Positions 7,749 to 17,955 are shown, counted from the stretch's first letter. The stretch: 64,000 bases of DNA from Chelatococcus sp. HY11 (GCF_018398335.1 NZ_JAHBRX010000002.1:1426001-1490000); one strand, 5' to 3'. Notes: a model not told the origin generated them from the letters alone. Made by a program: numbers and translations.

Positions 7749-10463
7749 ATGCCAACGTTGTGCACGAAGCTTGTCTCACCGATGGAACCTCCCGGGATGC
7801 TCGACCGCCCGCGCCTACGCGCGTTGGTGAGCGAGGTCGCGCGTCACCGGCTCACCCTGATCCAGGCGCCAGCGGGCTACGGCAAGACCACTTTGATGGC
7901 GCAATGGCACGAGGAATTGGCGTCGGGTGGCGCCAGGGTCGGCTGGCTGACGCTCGATTCGCGTGAATGCAGCCAGTCCGCCCTCATCGGTTCTATCGCG
8001 GCGATGCTGTCGCGCATCCCGGGCGTTGGTGAAGATCTTGGCCAGTTCGCCGCCCACCAATCCTTCTTCAACGCCGACGCCTTGATGGTGCAGGTTGTGG
8101 AGCGTCTGGCGTCTCTCGCCGAACCGGTTTTCCTGTTTTTTGATGATGTGCACGCGCTCGATCCGGAGGCGGCTGCGGCGCTCTGTGATTTCGTGGCGCA
8201 TGCCCCATCGCAGATGCATATGGTGTTCGGAGCGCGGGACACGCGCCATATCGAATTGGCGGCGATGCGCGCCTATGGCCAGTTGCATGAGATCGGCCAT
8301 CGGCATCTCAGTTTCACCGTCCCAGAGGCCTCCGCCTTCCTGCTCTCGGCCGGCGGGCCCAGTCTCACGGAGGACGAGGTCGCGGTGCTCGTCGGCAAGA
8401 CCGAGGGCTGGGTGACCGGCCTCAAGCTCGCTCTTCACGGTCTAACGAAAACGCCGGATCCCAAAGCCTTCGTGGTGGCGTTCTCAGGCCGCCGGAGGGC
8501 GATTACCGATTATTTCGAGGAAGATGTGTTCGCCGGTCAACGACCTGACGTGCAGCGCTTCCTGCTGGAGACCGCGGTCCTTGATCGGTTGGCGCCAAAA
8601 CTGTGCGAGGCCATGACGGGCAATAAGGGCGCCAGCACGATGCTTCGCTCCCTCGAGGTATTCGGGCTGTTCATCGTCCAGTTGGACGATGAAGGCGCTA
8701 ACTTTCGCTACCATAGCCTGTTCGCGGAGTTCCTGCGGCGCAAGCTGGCGGAGATCGAGCCCGGCGCCCCCGCAGAATTGCACCGTCGCGCCGCAGCCTG
8801 GCTCGCCCTGGATGGTCAGGTCCTGGAAGCCCTCGAACACGCGCTTCAGGCACGTGACGAAGCCATGCTGGTCGAACTGCTCGAAAGCAACGCCGAGGAG
8901 CTGACCTTCAATGGCAAGATCGGCGTCGTGGCACAGTTCGCGGCCCGTCTGTCCGCCGAAGCCTTGGCGCGGGCGCCGCGAACGTTGCTCGCCGTCACCT
9001 GGCTGAAAGCCGGGAGCCACAACACCGCTGAGGCCGAGCGCCTGCTCGCCATCGCACGCGCGCATGTCGGGGCGTTGCGCGCCGACGGCGACAGCGATCC
9101 CGAGAGCTTGGCGGCCATCGAGCACTCCATCCGACACCGCGCCATGGTCATTGCAGCGGCGCGGGACGAGCCGGCACAGGTCGAGGCGCAGTGTAACGCG
9201 CTCATCCAGATCTTCGATGCTCAGCGTCCCTATCTCACCTGTACGGTATATGGTCATCTGGCTGCTGCGCGGTGTGAGCAGTTCCGCTTCGACGGTCTTG
9301 AGAGGCTTTACGCGCAGGCTCGCATGTTGGCGGACGAATCCGGCTACCGTTTCGCCAAGATCGCCCTGCAAGCCTCAGCCGGTGCGTCGATGTTCGCCGC
9401 CGGGCGTACCGAAGCCGCGGAAGCAGCCCTGAACCAGGGCTTGGCCGAAAGCGCCCGCTGGGCCGGCCCGAAATCCGGGCTCGGCGCTCTCGTCGCATTG
9501 CCGCTGGCGGAGCTTCATTACGCGACCAATAATCTAGATGCCGCCCGCCAGCTCGTTGACGACTATCTTCCGGTCTCGCGGGAATTCTGTTTCGTTGACC
9601 AACTTCGGGCCGGACATGTGGTGCGGGCCCGCCTGCATACGGCCGCCGGCGACATAGCCGGCGCTCGTCGGGCGCTCGACGAAGCGATGGAGGTGGCCCA
9701 TGAATGCGATCTGGAGCGGTTGCGCCTTGTCGTGGTCCACGAGCAGGTCCGTCTCCTTTTGCGCAACGGGCAGCCCGAGGCGGCGTTGAAGCAGGCAGCC
9801 GCGCTCAATCTGCCGGATGAACCCGATGGTCTCGGGCCAACCGGCGATGCCACCTCGCACCACGATCTTCGCGCGGCCATTTGGGTGCGCGTCGCTATGA
9901 GCCGCGACCAATTGGCCGAGGCCTCGACGCTGGCCAAGCAATGGCGCGCCTTTTGCTCCAGCCGTGGGGCTGTGCGCGCCGGGATTCGCTGGAACATTCT
10001 GGCGGCGCAGATCCTGATGATGAACGGCGACCCACGCGCCGCGCAGCGCCTGATGCGCGAGGCGATCGCGGCGGCCTCCGGTGCCGACGCGGTCCGGAGC
10101 TTCCTCGATGAGGGCACCTCTGTCCTGACCATCCTCTCCGAGGCTTATGGCGACGCGCTCGATTCGCAGCATCCGACCGACCTCTTCGCGCGCCATGTGT
10201 TGGATGCTTTCAGCAGCCGGCGGACGGCTCCGGCGGTGGCTGTGGTGTCGGGTGACGAGGGCCTCTATGGCCGCCTCAGTGGCAAGGAACTGGAGATCCT
10301 GACGCTGGTCGGCTGCGGCATGCGCAACCGCGAGATCGGCAGCCGGCTCGGCCTCTCCGAAGGATCGGTCAAGTGGTACATGCAGCAGGTCTACGACAAG
10401 GTCGGGATCCGTCGCCGCTCCCAGGCCGTCGAGCGCGCCCGGCAGTTCGGGCTCATCGCCTGA
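7749..10463 (+). CDS. LuxR-family MalT-like (STAND) ATP-dependent transcriptional regulator
   Basis: 904 residues in MalT layout. The N-terminal NTPase has Walker A APAGYGKTTL near residue 40 and Walker B FLFFDDVH near residue 125. A winged-helix-like segment (FRYHSLFAEFLRRKL) and a long helical TPR-like sensor region follow. The C-terminal LuxR helix-turn-helix is at about residues 840-900 (LSGKELEILTLV, then NREIGSRLGLSEGSVKWYM). Such proteins are switched by an inducer that drives ATP-dependent multimerisation, and they are usually activators. AGAGGAAG precedes the ATG. It is divergent from the SDR operon with an island palindrome between, so it is a good candidate master regulator. Confidence 0.9.
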   Translation: MPTLCTKLVSPMEPPGMLDRPRLRALVSEVARHRLTLIQAPAGYGKTTLMAQWHEELASGGARVGWLTLDSRECSQSALIGSIAAMLSRIPGVGEDLGQFAAHQSFFNADALMVQVVERLASLAEPVFLFFDDVHALDPEAAAALCDFVAHAPSQMHMVFGARDTRHIELAAMRAYGQLHEIGHRHLSFTVPEASAFLLSAGGPSLTEDEVAVLVGKTEGWVTGLKLALHGLTKTPDPKAFVVAFSGRRRAITDYFEEDVFAGQRPDVQRFLLETAVLDRLAPKLCEAMTGNKGASTMLRSLEVFGLFIVQLDDEGANFRYHSLFAEFLRRKLAEIEPGAPAELHRRAAAWLALDGQVLEALEHALQARDEAMLVELLESNAEELTFNGKIGVVAQFAARLSAEALARAPRTLLAVTWLKAGSHNTAEAERLLAIARAHVGALRADGDSDPESLAAIEHSIRHRAMVIAAARDEPAQVEAQCNALIQIFDAQRPYLTCTVYGHLAAARCEQFRFDGLERLYAQARMLADESGYRFAKIALQASAGASMFAAGRTEAAEAALNQGLAESARWAGPKSGLGALVALPLAELHYATNNLDAARQLVDDYLPVSREFCFVDQLRAGHVVRARLHTAAGDIAGARRALDEAMEVAHECDLERLRLVVVHEQVRLLLRNGQPEAALKQAAALNLPDEPDGLGPTGDATSHHDLRAAIWVRVAMSRDQLAEASTLAKQWRAFCSSRGAVRAGIRWNILAAQILMMNGDPRAAQRLMREAIAAASGADAVRSFLDEGTSVLTILSEAYGDALDSQHPTDLFARHVLDAFSSRRTAPAVAVVSGDEGLYGRLSGKELEILTLVGCGMRNREIGSRLGLSEGSVKWYMQQVYDKVGIRRRSQAVERARQFGLIA

Positions 10464-10482
10464 GATCGGACAGGCGCGCGGC

Positions 10483-10875
10483 TCAAGGCGTATCAGCCGC
10501 GACGAGCGCCGCGGTGTCCCAGTAATAGGGCAAGATCTCATGCAGTTTGCCGTCGCGGAAGCGCCAGAGCTCCATGACAGTGGTGTCGATGGCGACGCCT
10601 GTGCGACGCGAGCGGCCTGTCAGCCGCAGGCGCAGGACGATCGTGTCCGCTGTCTCGCCGAGAAACTCGATGGGAACCACCTTCAGGCCGGCCCAAGTGC
10701 CAACGATCTGCTTGCAGAGCGCCTTCCAGCCCGCGATGCCTCGCCAAGCGCCGCCATAGGGCAGGCCCTCGGCCTCGTGGCATACGAAATCCGCGTCCAT
10801 CATATCGCCGAGGGTCTCGAAGTCGCCTGTGTCGAGCGCGGCGAAGAACGCCTTGCAGAACACCTGATAAGCCAT
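10483..10875 (-). CDS. SnoaL-like / NTF2-fold protein
   Basis: 130 residues of the SnoaL-type alpha+beta barrel: GDFETLGDMMDADFVCHE, YGGAWRGIAGWKALC and VMELWRFRDGKLHEILPYYWD are typical of the family. Members are isomerases, cyclases, hydrolases or non-catalytic small-ligand binders, so the reaction cannot be given. It is 28 bp after the acyl-CoA dehydrogenase gene and is probably co-transcribed with it. The 3' end faces the LuxR gene with only 19 bp between. Confidence 0.75.
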   Translation of the reverse strand: MAYQVFCKAFFAALDTGDFETLGDMMDADFVCHEAEGLPYGGAWRGIAGWKALCKQIVGTWAGLKVVPIEFLGETADTIVLRLRLTGRSRRTGVAIDTTVMELWRFRDGKLHEILPYYWDTAALVAADTP

Positions 10876-10903
10876 CTCAGCCCCTTTTTGCTGCGTGATG
10901 TCG

Positions 10904-12061
10904 TCAAGTCAGCTTGCGATCGTCAAGGCCGAACGACCGCGAGATGATCTCTTTCATGATCTCCGACGATCCGGCGAAGATGCGGGTGACGCGGGCGTCC
11001 GTGAACATCCGCGAGATGCGATATTCCTCCATGTAGCCAGCGCCGCCATGGAGCTGGACGCAGGCGTCCATCACCCGTCCCTCTACCTCGCTCGAGAACA
11101 GCTTCGCTTCGGCCGCGACGTCGGCCGCCAGGCGCTCGGCGTTGTGAAGCAGCACGCACTGGTCGATGAAGGTCTGCGCGACGTCGAGCTGCGTACGCAG
11201 GTCCGCCATCACGAAGCGCGTGTTCTGGAAGGCGCCGATGGGACGCCCGAAGGCCCGCCGTTCCCGCACGTAGTCGAGCGTGAGATCGAAGGCTGTCTGG
11301 GCGGCGGCCATCGAGCCAATCGCCGCGACGAGGCGTTCGCAGGCCAGGAAGCGCGACAGATAGGCGAAGCCCTGGGTGGGGTCGCCGAGGACGTTGTCCT
11401 TCGGCACCTCGACGTCGTGGAAGAACAGCTCCGACGTGTCCTGGGCCGCCATGCCCATCTTCTTCAGGCGTTTGCCGCGCTCGAAGCCGGGCATTCCGGC
11501 CTCGACGATGAACAGCCCAAGCCCGCTGCGCTTGTCAGGCACGGTGCGCGCCACGACGATGATCAGATCGGCGAGCTGGCCGTTCGAAATATAGGTCTTT
11601 GACCCATTCAGCAGCCAGTGGTCGCCCCTGTCCACGGCGTGGCTGCGGATGCCGCCGATGTCGGATCCGGTTCCCGGCTCGGTGATGGCGACGGCGAGGA
11701 TCGCCTCGCCCGAAATGCATTTCGGAAGAAAGCGTTGCTTCTGTTCCTCAGTGCCGAGGCCACCGATATAGGGCGCCACAAGCCCCGAATGCAGGTTGAT
11801 GTAGAAGCCGAGCTCGCCGTTGCGGATGTTCTCCTCATAGACGATCTGTTCGTAGCGGAAGTCCTTGACCCCCGCGCCGCCATAGGCCTCGTCGGCCCAC
11901 ATCAGCAGGTAGCCGAGCTTTCCGGCCTTGAGATAGGCCTCCCGGTCGACATAGCCCTGCTCGCGCCAGCGCTCGGCATGGGGCGCGATCTCGCGCTGGA
12001 AGAATCGGCGCACGGCGTCGCGGAACTGCTCGTGCTCGGGTTCGAAGATCAGACGTTGCAT
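10904..12061 (-). CDS. Acyl-CoA dehydrogenase (long-chain/isovaleryl type)
   Basis: 385 residues with the standard three-part fold. It has the FAD-binding AITEPGTGSDIGG and NGSKTYISNG, and the C-terminal QLHGGAGYMEEYRISRMFTDARV. The position normally holding the catalytic Glu near the C terminus is Ser (FAGSSEIM), while a Glu in helix G (LACERLVAAI) matches the base of long-chain and isovaleryl-CoA dehydrogenases. It oxidises an acyl-CoA, possibly branched, with ETF as acceptor. The ATG follows GGAGCC. First gene of a two-gene unit with the SnoaL-like gene; no island palindrome was found upstream. Confidence 0.88.
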   Translation of the reverse strand: MQRLIFEPEHEQFRDAVRRFFQREIAPHAERWREQGYVDREAYLKAGKLGYLLMWADEAYGGAGVKDFRYEQIVYEENIRNGELGFYINLHSGLVAPYIGGLGTEEQKQRFLPKCISGEAILAVAITEPGTGSDIGGIRSHAVDRGDHWLLNGSKTYISNGQLADLIIVVARTVPDKRSGLGLFIVEAGMPGFERGKRLKKMGMAAQDTSELFFHDVEVPKDNVLGDPTQGFAYLSRFLACERLVAAIGSMAAAQTAFDLTLDYVRERRAFGRPIGAFQNTRFVMADLRTQLDVAQTFIDQCVLLHNAERLAADVAAEAKLFSSEVEGRVMDACVQLHGGAGYMEEYRISRMFTDARVTRIFAGSSEIMKEIISRSFGLDDRKLT

Positions 12062-12168
12062 GGCGGAGGCTCCGGGACGCGCTCGGCGGGTCCGGTCATT
12101 GGTAACGATCGGGTGACGACGACGGCGGGGGCATCACGAGCCCAGCGCAATGGGCATGACATCCCCCG

Positions 12169-13236
12169 TCATTGCCGTTGAGCCATGCTGCCTGCACCTA
12201 CCGAAAGAAAGGCTTGCCGCGTGGCGCGCCATGCGACGACATGGCCGTCATCCACCGGCTCCAGCCCACCATTCCGGTGCAGAAGGTTCACATGCGACAG
12301 GATGTCGGCGATCCGAAGCGGCAGCATGTCGATGCTTGTGTTGGGGATGAGCGCATCGAGCAGCGCCCGCACGGTCATGGGCCGTCCGACGCAGGCCTCG
12401 ATCAGTCTGGTGCAGCGTCGTCCGTGGTGGGTACGCGTCTCGCGCAGCTGGTGGGGCGCACCGCGAAACGGCAGGCCGTGCCCGGGAAGAACCAGGGTTT
12501 CCTCCCGCACATGCGGCTCAAGCAATGCGAGATAGTCGAGATAGTCGCCGAGTGGGGCGGCCGTCGGGTTGTCCGGCCGTGCCCCCACGAAGGGCGATTG
12601 CGCCGGCAGCATCTGGTCGCCGGGGAGCAGGATGTCGCGCTCCGGATTGAAAAGGCTGACCGGCGCGGGCGAATGGCCTCCAGGGCCGTGGAGAATCCGC
12701 CAGTCCGATCCTGAAATGGCTAGTATCGATTCGTCGTCGAGCATGGTCGGTGGTTGCGGCAGCGGCCCCATCCCGGATTCAACGGGCTCGGAGCGCGTGC
12801 GCAGTAAACGCGCTTCGCCCGGATCGCATCCCATCCGCAGGAGATGCGTCTCGAAGCGGGCCGATTTGCCCGCCGGCTGCGGACTGGTGCTTGCAATCAG
12901 CGCTTCCCACTCGCCTTCGCTGGTGAGGATCGCCGCGCCGGATGCGTCCTGCAGCCATCCGGCGGCGCCAGCATGATCGGCATGATAGTGGGTGAGGACG
13001 ATCTGTTCGAGTGACCGAAGGCCACCGAGCGGAGCAAGGATCTCGCTCCAGGCGCCATGGGTCCGCGCATCGTTCACACCTGTATCGATGGCTGTCCAGC
13101 GCGTGCCGTCACGCAGCAGGTAAATGTTCACGTGGTCAAGGCTGTAGGGGATAGCGACGCGAACCCACAGCAAGTCCTCCGCTATTGTAACGGGCGTGTT
13201 GAAAGGCGGAGGAACATCGTTTGGAAATCGCAGCAT
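12169..13236 (-). CDS. MBL-fold metallohydrolase
   Basis: 355 residues of the metallo-beta-lactamase superfamily. The metal ligands are visible: HYHADHAG near residue 83, the His of GPGGHSP, the Asp of LPGDQML and the terminal GLPF loop with LPGHG. An extra C-terminal winged helix-like part (residues 260-340) is typical of the LACTB2/glyoxalase-II-like group that hydrolyses thioesters or ester bonds. In this island an acyl-CoA or lactone hydrolase role is plausible but inferred. It is divergent from the thiolase operon, with a 173-bp spacer holding no recognised site. Confidence 0.85.
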   Translation of the reverse strand: MLRFPNDVPPPFNTPVTIAEDLLWVRVAIPYSLDHVNIYLLRDGTRWTAIDTGVNDARTHGAWSEILAPLGGLRSLEQIVLTHYHADHAGAAGWLQDASGAAILTSEGEWEALIASTSPQPAGKSARFETHLLRMGCDPGEARLLRTRSEPVESGMGPLPQPPTMLDDESILAISGSDWRILHGPGGHSPAPVSLFNPERDILLPGDQMLPAQSPFVGARPDNPTAAPLGDYLDYLALLEPHVREETLVLPGHGLPFRGAPHQLRETRTHHGRRCTRLIEACVGRPMTVRALLDALIPNTSIDMLPLRIADILSHVNLLHRNGGLEPVDDGHVVAWRATRQAFLSVGAGSMAQRQ

Positions 13237-13409
13237 TGTTTTCGCAAAGCTTCCCTAGCGCGGTGAGTATGGTGCGCTCCCGGGCCTTGACTGATCATGC
13301 TGCGGCGAGACCGGGAGGCCAACCTTTCTTTTGGTAGGTGTGGGTTGTTTTGCGATGCGGCAATGGGGGTGAAATGCCCTGCTCGGGCCTCAGATCCGGG
13401 ACCATTCCG

Positions 13410-14618
13410 ATGACCGAAGCCTTCATCTACGATCACGCGCGCACACCCCGGGGCCGGGGCCGGCCGGATGGCGCGCTGCATGAGGTGACCGCGGTGCAAC
13501 TCGCCGCGCAGGTGCTGGGCGCCGTGCGCGACCGCAACAGCCTCGACACGGCGCTGGTCGATGATGTCATCCTCGGCTGCGCCCAGCCGGTGGGCGAGCA
13601 GGGCGGCAACATCGGCCGCGCGGCGGTGCTGACCGCGGGCTATGCCGAAACCGTCGCGGGCCAGCAGGTGCACCGGTTCTGCGCCTCCGCGCTTGAGGCG
13701 GTCAACAATGCAGCCGCGCAGGTGATGGTGGGAGCGGCGGATGCCGCCATCGGCGGCGGCGTCGAATCCATGTCGCGCGTCTATATGGGCGCTGATAGTG
13801 GCGCATGGGCCGCTGATCCGTCGGTCGCCTACGACACCTATTTCGCGCCGCAGGGTATCGGCGCCGACCTGATCGCCAGCATCGACGGCTTCAGCCGCAC
13901 CGATGTGGACAGTTACGCGGTCGAGAGCCAGCGCCGTGCCGCCGAGGCCTGGCGGGAGGGCCGCTTCGCGCGCTCCGTCGTACCGGTGCGCGACGTGCTC
14001 GGGGACGTGCTGCTCGACCATGATGAGCACATGCGTCCTGGCACGACGCTGGAGCAGCTGGCGGCGCTCAAGCCGGCCTTCACGGCGCTCGGCGAGAAGG
14101 CCGGCTTCGATCTTGTCGGCATGCAGAAATATCCCGAGCTCGCCGCTGTGAACCACGTCCATACCGGCGGCAATTCGTCGGGCATCGTCGATGGGGCCGC
14201 CGCAGTGCTGGTCGGCAGCAAGGCCTTCGGCGAGCGGGCAGGGCTCAAGCCCCGCGCCCGGGTCCGCGCCTTCACCTCCATCGGCAGCGAGCCGACGATC
14301 ATGCTCACGGCACCGGCCGAGGTGACACGCAAATGTTTATCGCGGGCCGGCATGAACGTGTCGGACATCGACCTCTTCGAACTCAACGAGGCCTTCGCCT
14401 CGGTGGTGCTGCGCTTCATGGCGCGGCTGGAGCTCGACCATGCCAAGGTCAATGTCAACGGCGGGGCGATCGCCATGGGCCATCCGCTCGGCGCCACCGG
14501 TGCGATGATCACCGGCATCGTGCTGGACGAGCTGGAGCGGCGCGGCCTTGGAACCGCGCTGGTGACGCTGTGCGCCGGCAACGGTCTCGGGACCGCCACC
14601 ATCATCGAGCGCGTCTGA
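13410..14618 (+). CDS. Acetyl-CoA C-acyltransferase (thiolase)
   Basis: 402 residues, normal for a thiolase. The nucleophilic Cys is in [11 protein letters not shown], with NEAFASV, the His of [15 protein letters not shown] and the second Cys in LCAGNGLGT. It cleaves 3-ketoacyl-CoA with CoA, releasing acetyl- or propionyl-CoA. The open frame reaches back to 13338, but homology begins at [15 protein letters not shown], so ATG 13410 is chosen. It leads a thiolase-FadJ-oxidoreductase series (gaps of 50 and 123 bp). Confidence 0.92.
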   Translation: MTEAFIYDHARTPRGRGRPDGALHEVTAVQLAAQVLGAVRDRNSLDTALVDDVILGCAQPVGEQGGNIGRAAVLTAGYAETVAGQQVHRFCASALEAVNNAAAQVMVGAADAAIGGGVESMSRVYMGADSGAWAADPSVAYDTYFAPQGIGADLIASIDGFSRTDVDSYAVESQRRAAEAWREGRFARSVVPVRDVLGDVLLDHDEHMRPGTTLEQLAALKPAFTALGEKAGFDLVGMQKYPELAAVNHVHTGGNSSGIVDGAAAVLVGSKAFGERAGLKPRARVRAFTSIGSEPTIMLTAPAEVTRKCLSRAGMNVSDIDLFELNEAFASVVLRFMARLELDHAKVNVNGGAIAMGHPLGATGAMITGIVLDELERRGLGTALVTLCAGNGLGTATIIERV

Positions 14619-14668
14619 GGCGCGCTCCCGCCAGTTCTGCGGCCTGAGCCGCGACACGAGACATCATC

Positions 14669-16798
14669 ATGAACCATCTCACGTTGAGCATCGACGCTGA
14701 CGGCATCGCGCTGATCACCCTGGACCACGCCGTGGAGTCGATGAATCTTGTCTCGCCGGAATGGCTGGCGGAATTCGCGGCGGCCGTGGAGACGGTGGCC
14801 ACGGACCCGGCGGTGAAAGGCGCGATCGTCACCTCGGGCAAGAAGGCCTTCATGGCGGGGGCCGATCTTAAACTGCTGTCGAGGGGCTTCAGCAAGGCTG
14901 AGGCGCTCGCCTTCAGCGAGGCGCCCACGCGCATGCACCGCCGCCTGGAAACCTGCGGCAAGCCCTTCGTGGCGGCGCTGAACGGTCTCGCCTTGGGCGG
15001 CGGCTTCGAGCTGGCGCTCGCCTGCCACCACCGTCTGCTCGCCGATGATCCGAAGGCCGTCGTCGGATTGCCGGAAGTCAAGGTCGGGCTTCTGCCCGGT
15101 TCCGGCGGAACCCAGAGGCTCATCCGCCTGATTGGCGTGCAGAAAGGCCTCGAGCTGCTGCTCTCCGGCGCGACGCTCGGCCCGGCCGAGGCCCTGAAGG
15201 CCGGGCTCGTCGACGCGGTTGTGCCGCCCGGTGAGCTCATCACGGCGGCCAAGGCCTGGCTGATGGACGCGCCCGATCCCGTCCGTGCATGGGACAGGAA
15301 AGGCTACACGCCGCCGGAAGCGGGCGGTCTCCTCAACCCGGGGATGGCGACCCTGTTCTCCATGCAACCGGCGGCGATAGCAGCCAGAACCTTCCACAAC
15401 GATCCCGCGCCGGCGGCCATCGCTTCCGTGGTGTTCGAGGGCATCCAGCTGCCGTTCGACAAGGCGCTGGCGGTGGAGAGCAAATATTTCGCGAAGCTGC
15501 TCTCCGGCCCGGTGGCGCGCAACATCATCCGCACCACCTTCGTCAGCAAGGGGGAGGCGGAGAAGCTGGCCGGCCGCCCAGCCGGCGTGCCGAAGGCGAG
15601 CTTCGCCAGGATCGGCGTGCTCGGCGCCGGCATGATGGGTGCCGGCATTGCCTATGTGGCGGCGGTGGCGGGCGCCGAAGTGGTGTTGCTGGATCGCAGC
15701 CAGGCGGAAGCCGACAAAGGCAAGGCCTTCGCAGAGAAAACGCTTGCGCGCGAGGTCGAGCGCGGCCGGCGCAATGAGGCCCAGGCCGACGCCATCCTCG
15801 CGCGTATCAGGCCAGGCGAGGATTTCGCGGCGCTGGCCGGCGTGTCGCTGATTGTCGAGGCTGTGTTCGAGGACACTGCCGTGAAGGCCGACGTGACGCG
15901 GCGCGCGCAGGCGGTGGCCGGCCCAGACGTGATCTTTGCTTCCAATACGTCGACGCTTCCGATCAGCGGGCTCGCCGAGGCGTCGCAACGTCCCGAGGGC
16001 TTCATCGGCCTGCATTTCTTCTCGCCGGTCGATCGCATGGCGCTCGTCGAGGTCATCCTTGGCCGCCAGACCAGCCGGGAGACGCTCGCTCACGCGCTCG
16101 ATTTCGTGGCCTTCCTGCGCAAGACACCGATCGTGGTCCACGACAGCCGCGGTTTCTATACCAGCCGCGTCTTCCAGACCTTCATCCATGAAGGAATGGC
16201 AATGCTCGGCGAGGGCATTGCCCCGGCGCTGATCGAGAATGCCGCTCGCTTCGCCGGCTTCCCCGTGGGTCCGTTGGCGGTAACCGATGAGGTGACACTC
16301 GAATTGCCCTTGAAGATCATCCATCAGGCCGAGGCCGAAGTTGGCGACGCCTTCGAGAAGCCTTGCGGCACGCCGATCCTCGAGAAGATGCTCGCGGCGG
16401 GGCGCGGTGGGCGGAAGTCCGGCGGTGGCTTCTACGACTATCCGCAGGACGGCCCCAAGCGCCTCTGGCCGGGGCTGGCCGAAATGTTCCCGGAACGTGC
16501 CGACCAGCCTGACATCACCGAGGTCCGCCAAAGGCTGCTCGCAATCCAGGCTCTCGACACGGCCCGCTGCCTGGAGGAGGGTGTGCTGACCACCGCCACG
16601 GACGCCGACCTCGGATCGCTTCTGGCCTGGGGTTTCCCCAGCTGGACGGGCGGCACGCTCTCCTACATCGACATGATCGGCCTCAAGGCTTTCGTCGCCC
16701 AGTGCGACAGCTTTGCCCAGCGTTACGGCAGCCGTTTCGAGCCGACGCCGGCATTGCGCCGGCGGGCTGAGGAGAATGAGCCGTTCTACCCGGCCTGA
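14669..16798 (+). CDS. Fatty-acid oxidation multifunctional protein (enoyl-CoA hydratase / 3-hydroxyacyl-CoA dehydrogenase), FadJ-like
   Basis: 709 residues. The N-terminal crotonase domain (about 1-190) has the oxyanion GGGFELALAC and both catalytic Glu (GGGFE, LPEVKVG). A linker is followed by an NAD-binding 3-hydroxyacyl-CoA dehydrogenase domain (GAGMMGAGIAY near residue 316; catalytic His in LHFFSPVDRM) and the C-terminal helical domain. It hydrates enoyl-CoA and oxidises the (S)-3-hydroxyacyl-CoA. It lies 50 bp after the thiolase, the usual FadA/FadB partner order. Together with the ligase and acyl-CoA dehydrogenases it completes a beta-oxidation cycle. Confidence 0.92.
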   Translation: MNHLTLSIDADGIALITLDHAVESMNLVSPEWLAEFAAAVETVATDPAVKGAIVTSGKKAFMAGADLKLLSRGFSKAEALAFSEAPTRMHRRLETCGKPFVAALNGLALGGGFELALACHHRLLADDPKAVVGLPEVKVGLLPGSGGTQRLIRLIGVQKGLELLLSGATLGPAEALKAGLVDAVVPPGELITAAKAWLMDAPDPVRAWDRKGYTPPEAGGLLNPGMATLFSMQPAAIAARTFHNDPAPAAIASVVFEGIQLPFDKALAVESKYFAKLLSGPVARNIIRTTFVSKGEAEKLAGRPAGVPKASFARIGVLGAGMMGAGIAYVAAVAGAEVVLLDRSQAEADKGKAFAEKTLAREVERGRRNEAQADAILARIRPGEDFAALAGVSLIVEAVFEDTAVKADVTRRAQAVAGPDVIFASNTSTLPISGLAEASQRPEGFIGLHFFSPVDRMALVEVILGRQTSRETLAHALDFVAFLRKTPIVVHDSRGFYTSRVFQTFIHEGMAMLGEGIAPALIENAARFAGFPVGPLAVTDEVTLELPLKIIHQAEAEVGDAFEKPCGTPILEKMLAAGRGGRKSGGGFYDYPQDGPKRLWPGLAEMFPERADQPDITEVRQRLLAIQALDTARCLEEGVLTTATDADLGSLLAWGFPSWTGGTLSYIDMIGLKAFVAQCDSFAQRYGSRFEPTPALRRRAEENEPFYPA

Positions 16799-16921
16799 AT
16801 GTCCATGACGGCCTGGCACGGCTTTCGTGCCTTGGAGTTGCCACCGGTTGGGCGCGCTGCCCATCCCATGCCAGCCTTGACGCGGGACACGAGCGCGCCC
16901 GGCCGTCGAATGGAGAAGCCC

Positions 16922-17923
16922 ATGAAAGCCTTTGTCCTCACAGAGACGGCAGGGCCGGAGAGTGCCGTGGTGCGCAACGAGCCGCGGCCCGAGCTCGCCG
17001 CCGGCAGCGTGCGCGTGGCGCTGAAAGCGGCCTCGCTCAATCATCGTGAGCTCTGGATCTCGCGCGGGCTCTATCCCGGCATGAAACTGCCCTGCGTCAT
17101 GGGAGCCGACGGGGCAGGAGTGGTGACGGAGGTGGGGGACGGCGTCGATCAGGCTCTGGTCGGGCGGGAGGTCGTCCTCTATCCCGGTGACGGGTGGGGC
17201 GACAATCGCCGCTTTCCGGCGCGCGGCTTCGCGATGCTTGGCATGCCCCTTCCCGGCACCATCGCTGAGGAGATCTGCGTGCCGGCCACCACTGTCTTCG
17301 CGAAGCCGGCTCACCTGTCCTTCGAGCAGGCCGCAGCCCTGCCGACCGCCGGCATCACCGCTTGGCGGGGGCTCACGGAGAAGGCTGCGCTCCAGAGCGG
17401 GGAGATCCTGCTGGTGACGGGCGTCGGTGGTGGTGTCGCGACTTTCGCGCTCATCTTCGGGCGGGCGCTGGGCGCCGAGGTCTATGTCACCAGCGGGTCC
17501 GACACGACGCTGGCACGGGCGGGCGCGCTCGGCGCGGCGGGAGGTTTTAATTACCGCGAGCCTGGTTGGCGCAAGGCGTTGCAGGAGGCCTCGCGGGGCC
17601 TCGATGTGGTGTTCGACGGCGCGCCTGCGGCTGGCCTCTCCGAATACACCCGCGCGTTGCGCGCAGGCGCGCGCGTCGTGATCTACGGCTCGACGGGCGG
17701 CCCGGTGATGACCATGGCGGCGCCGGATCTGTTTCTGCGCCATGCCACGATATCGGGAACGGCGATGGGCGATCTCGTCGATTTCGCGGCCATGCTCGCC
17801 TTTATCACCGCGCACCGGCTGGAGCCGGTCATCGACAGAACCTTCGCCATCGACCAGTCGCGCGAGGCTCTTCTCTATCTCGAGAGGGGCCATGCGTTTG
17901 GCAAGGTGGTGATCGCCATCTGA
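16922..17923 (+). CDS. Zinc-independent medium-chain alcohol dehydrogenase / quinone oxidoreductase-like
   Basis: 333-residue MDR protein. The N-terminal GroES-like domain (HRELWISRGLYPG, GADGAGVVTEVG) lacks the structural-zinc Cys cluster. The Rossmann part carries VTGVGGGVATFALIF (about 145-160). Such enzymes reduce enones or oxidise alcohols with NAD(P)H. The open frame extends to 16799, but the segment before is unrelated, and ATG 16922 follows GGAGAAG, so I chose it; ATG 16910 is the alternative. Last gene of the thiolase series, and an island palindrome follows 33 bp after its stop. Confidence 0.85.
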   Translation: MKAFVLTETAGPESAVVRNEPRPELAAGSVRVALKAASLNHRELWISRGLYPGMKLPCVMGADGAGVVTEVGDGVDQALVGREVVLYPGDGWGDNRRFPARGFAMLGMPLPGTIAEEICVPATTVFAKPAHLSFEQAAALPTAGITAWRGLTEKAALQSGEILLVTGVGGGVATFALIFGRALGAEVYVTSGSDTTLARAGALGAAGGFNYREPGWRKALQEASRGLDVVFDGAPAAGLSEYTRALRAGARVVIYGSTGGPVMTMAAPDLFLRHATISGTAMGDLVDFAAMLAFITAHRLEPVIDRTFAIDQSREALLYLERGHAFGKVVIAI

Positions 17924-17955
17924 ACGCCGGCGGCAGGCTGCCGGAACGACACGGC

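Noticed and set aside
13913-17893. A 1326-codon open frame on the minus strand, antisense to the thiolase, FadJ-like and oxidoreductase genes
   Set aside because: High GC removes stop codons in this frame. Its translation is Arg/His/Gln-rich with no domain, and three well-conserved genes lie on the other strand.
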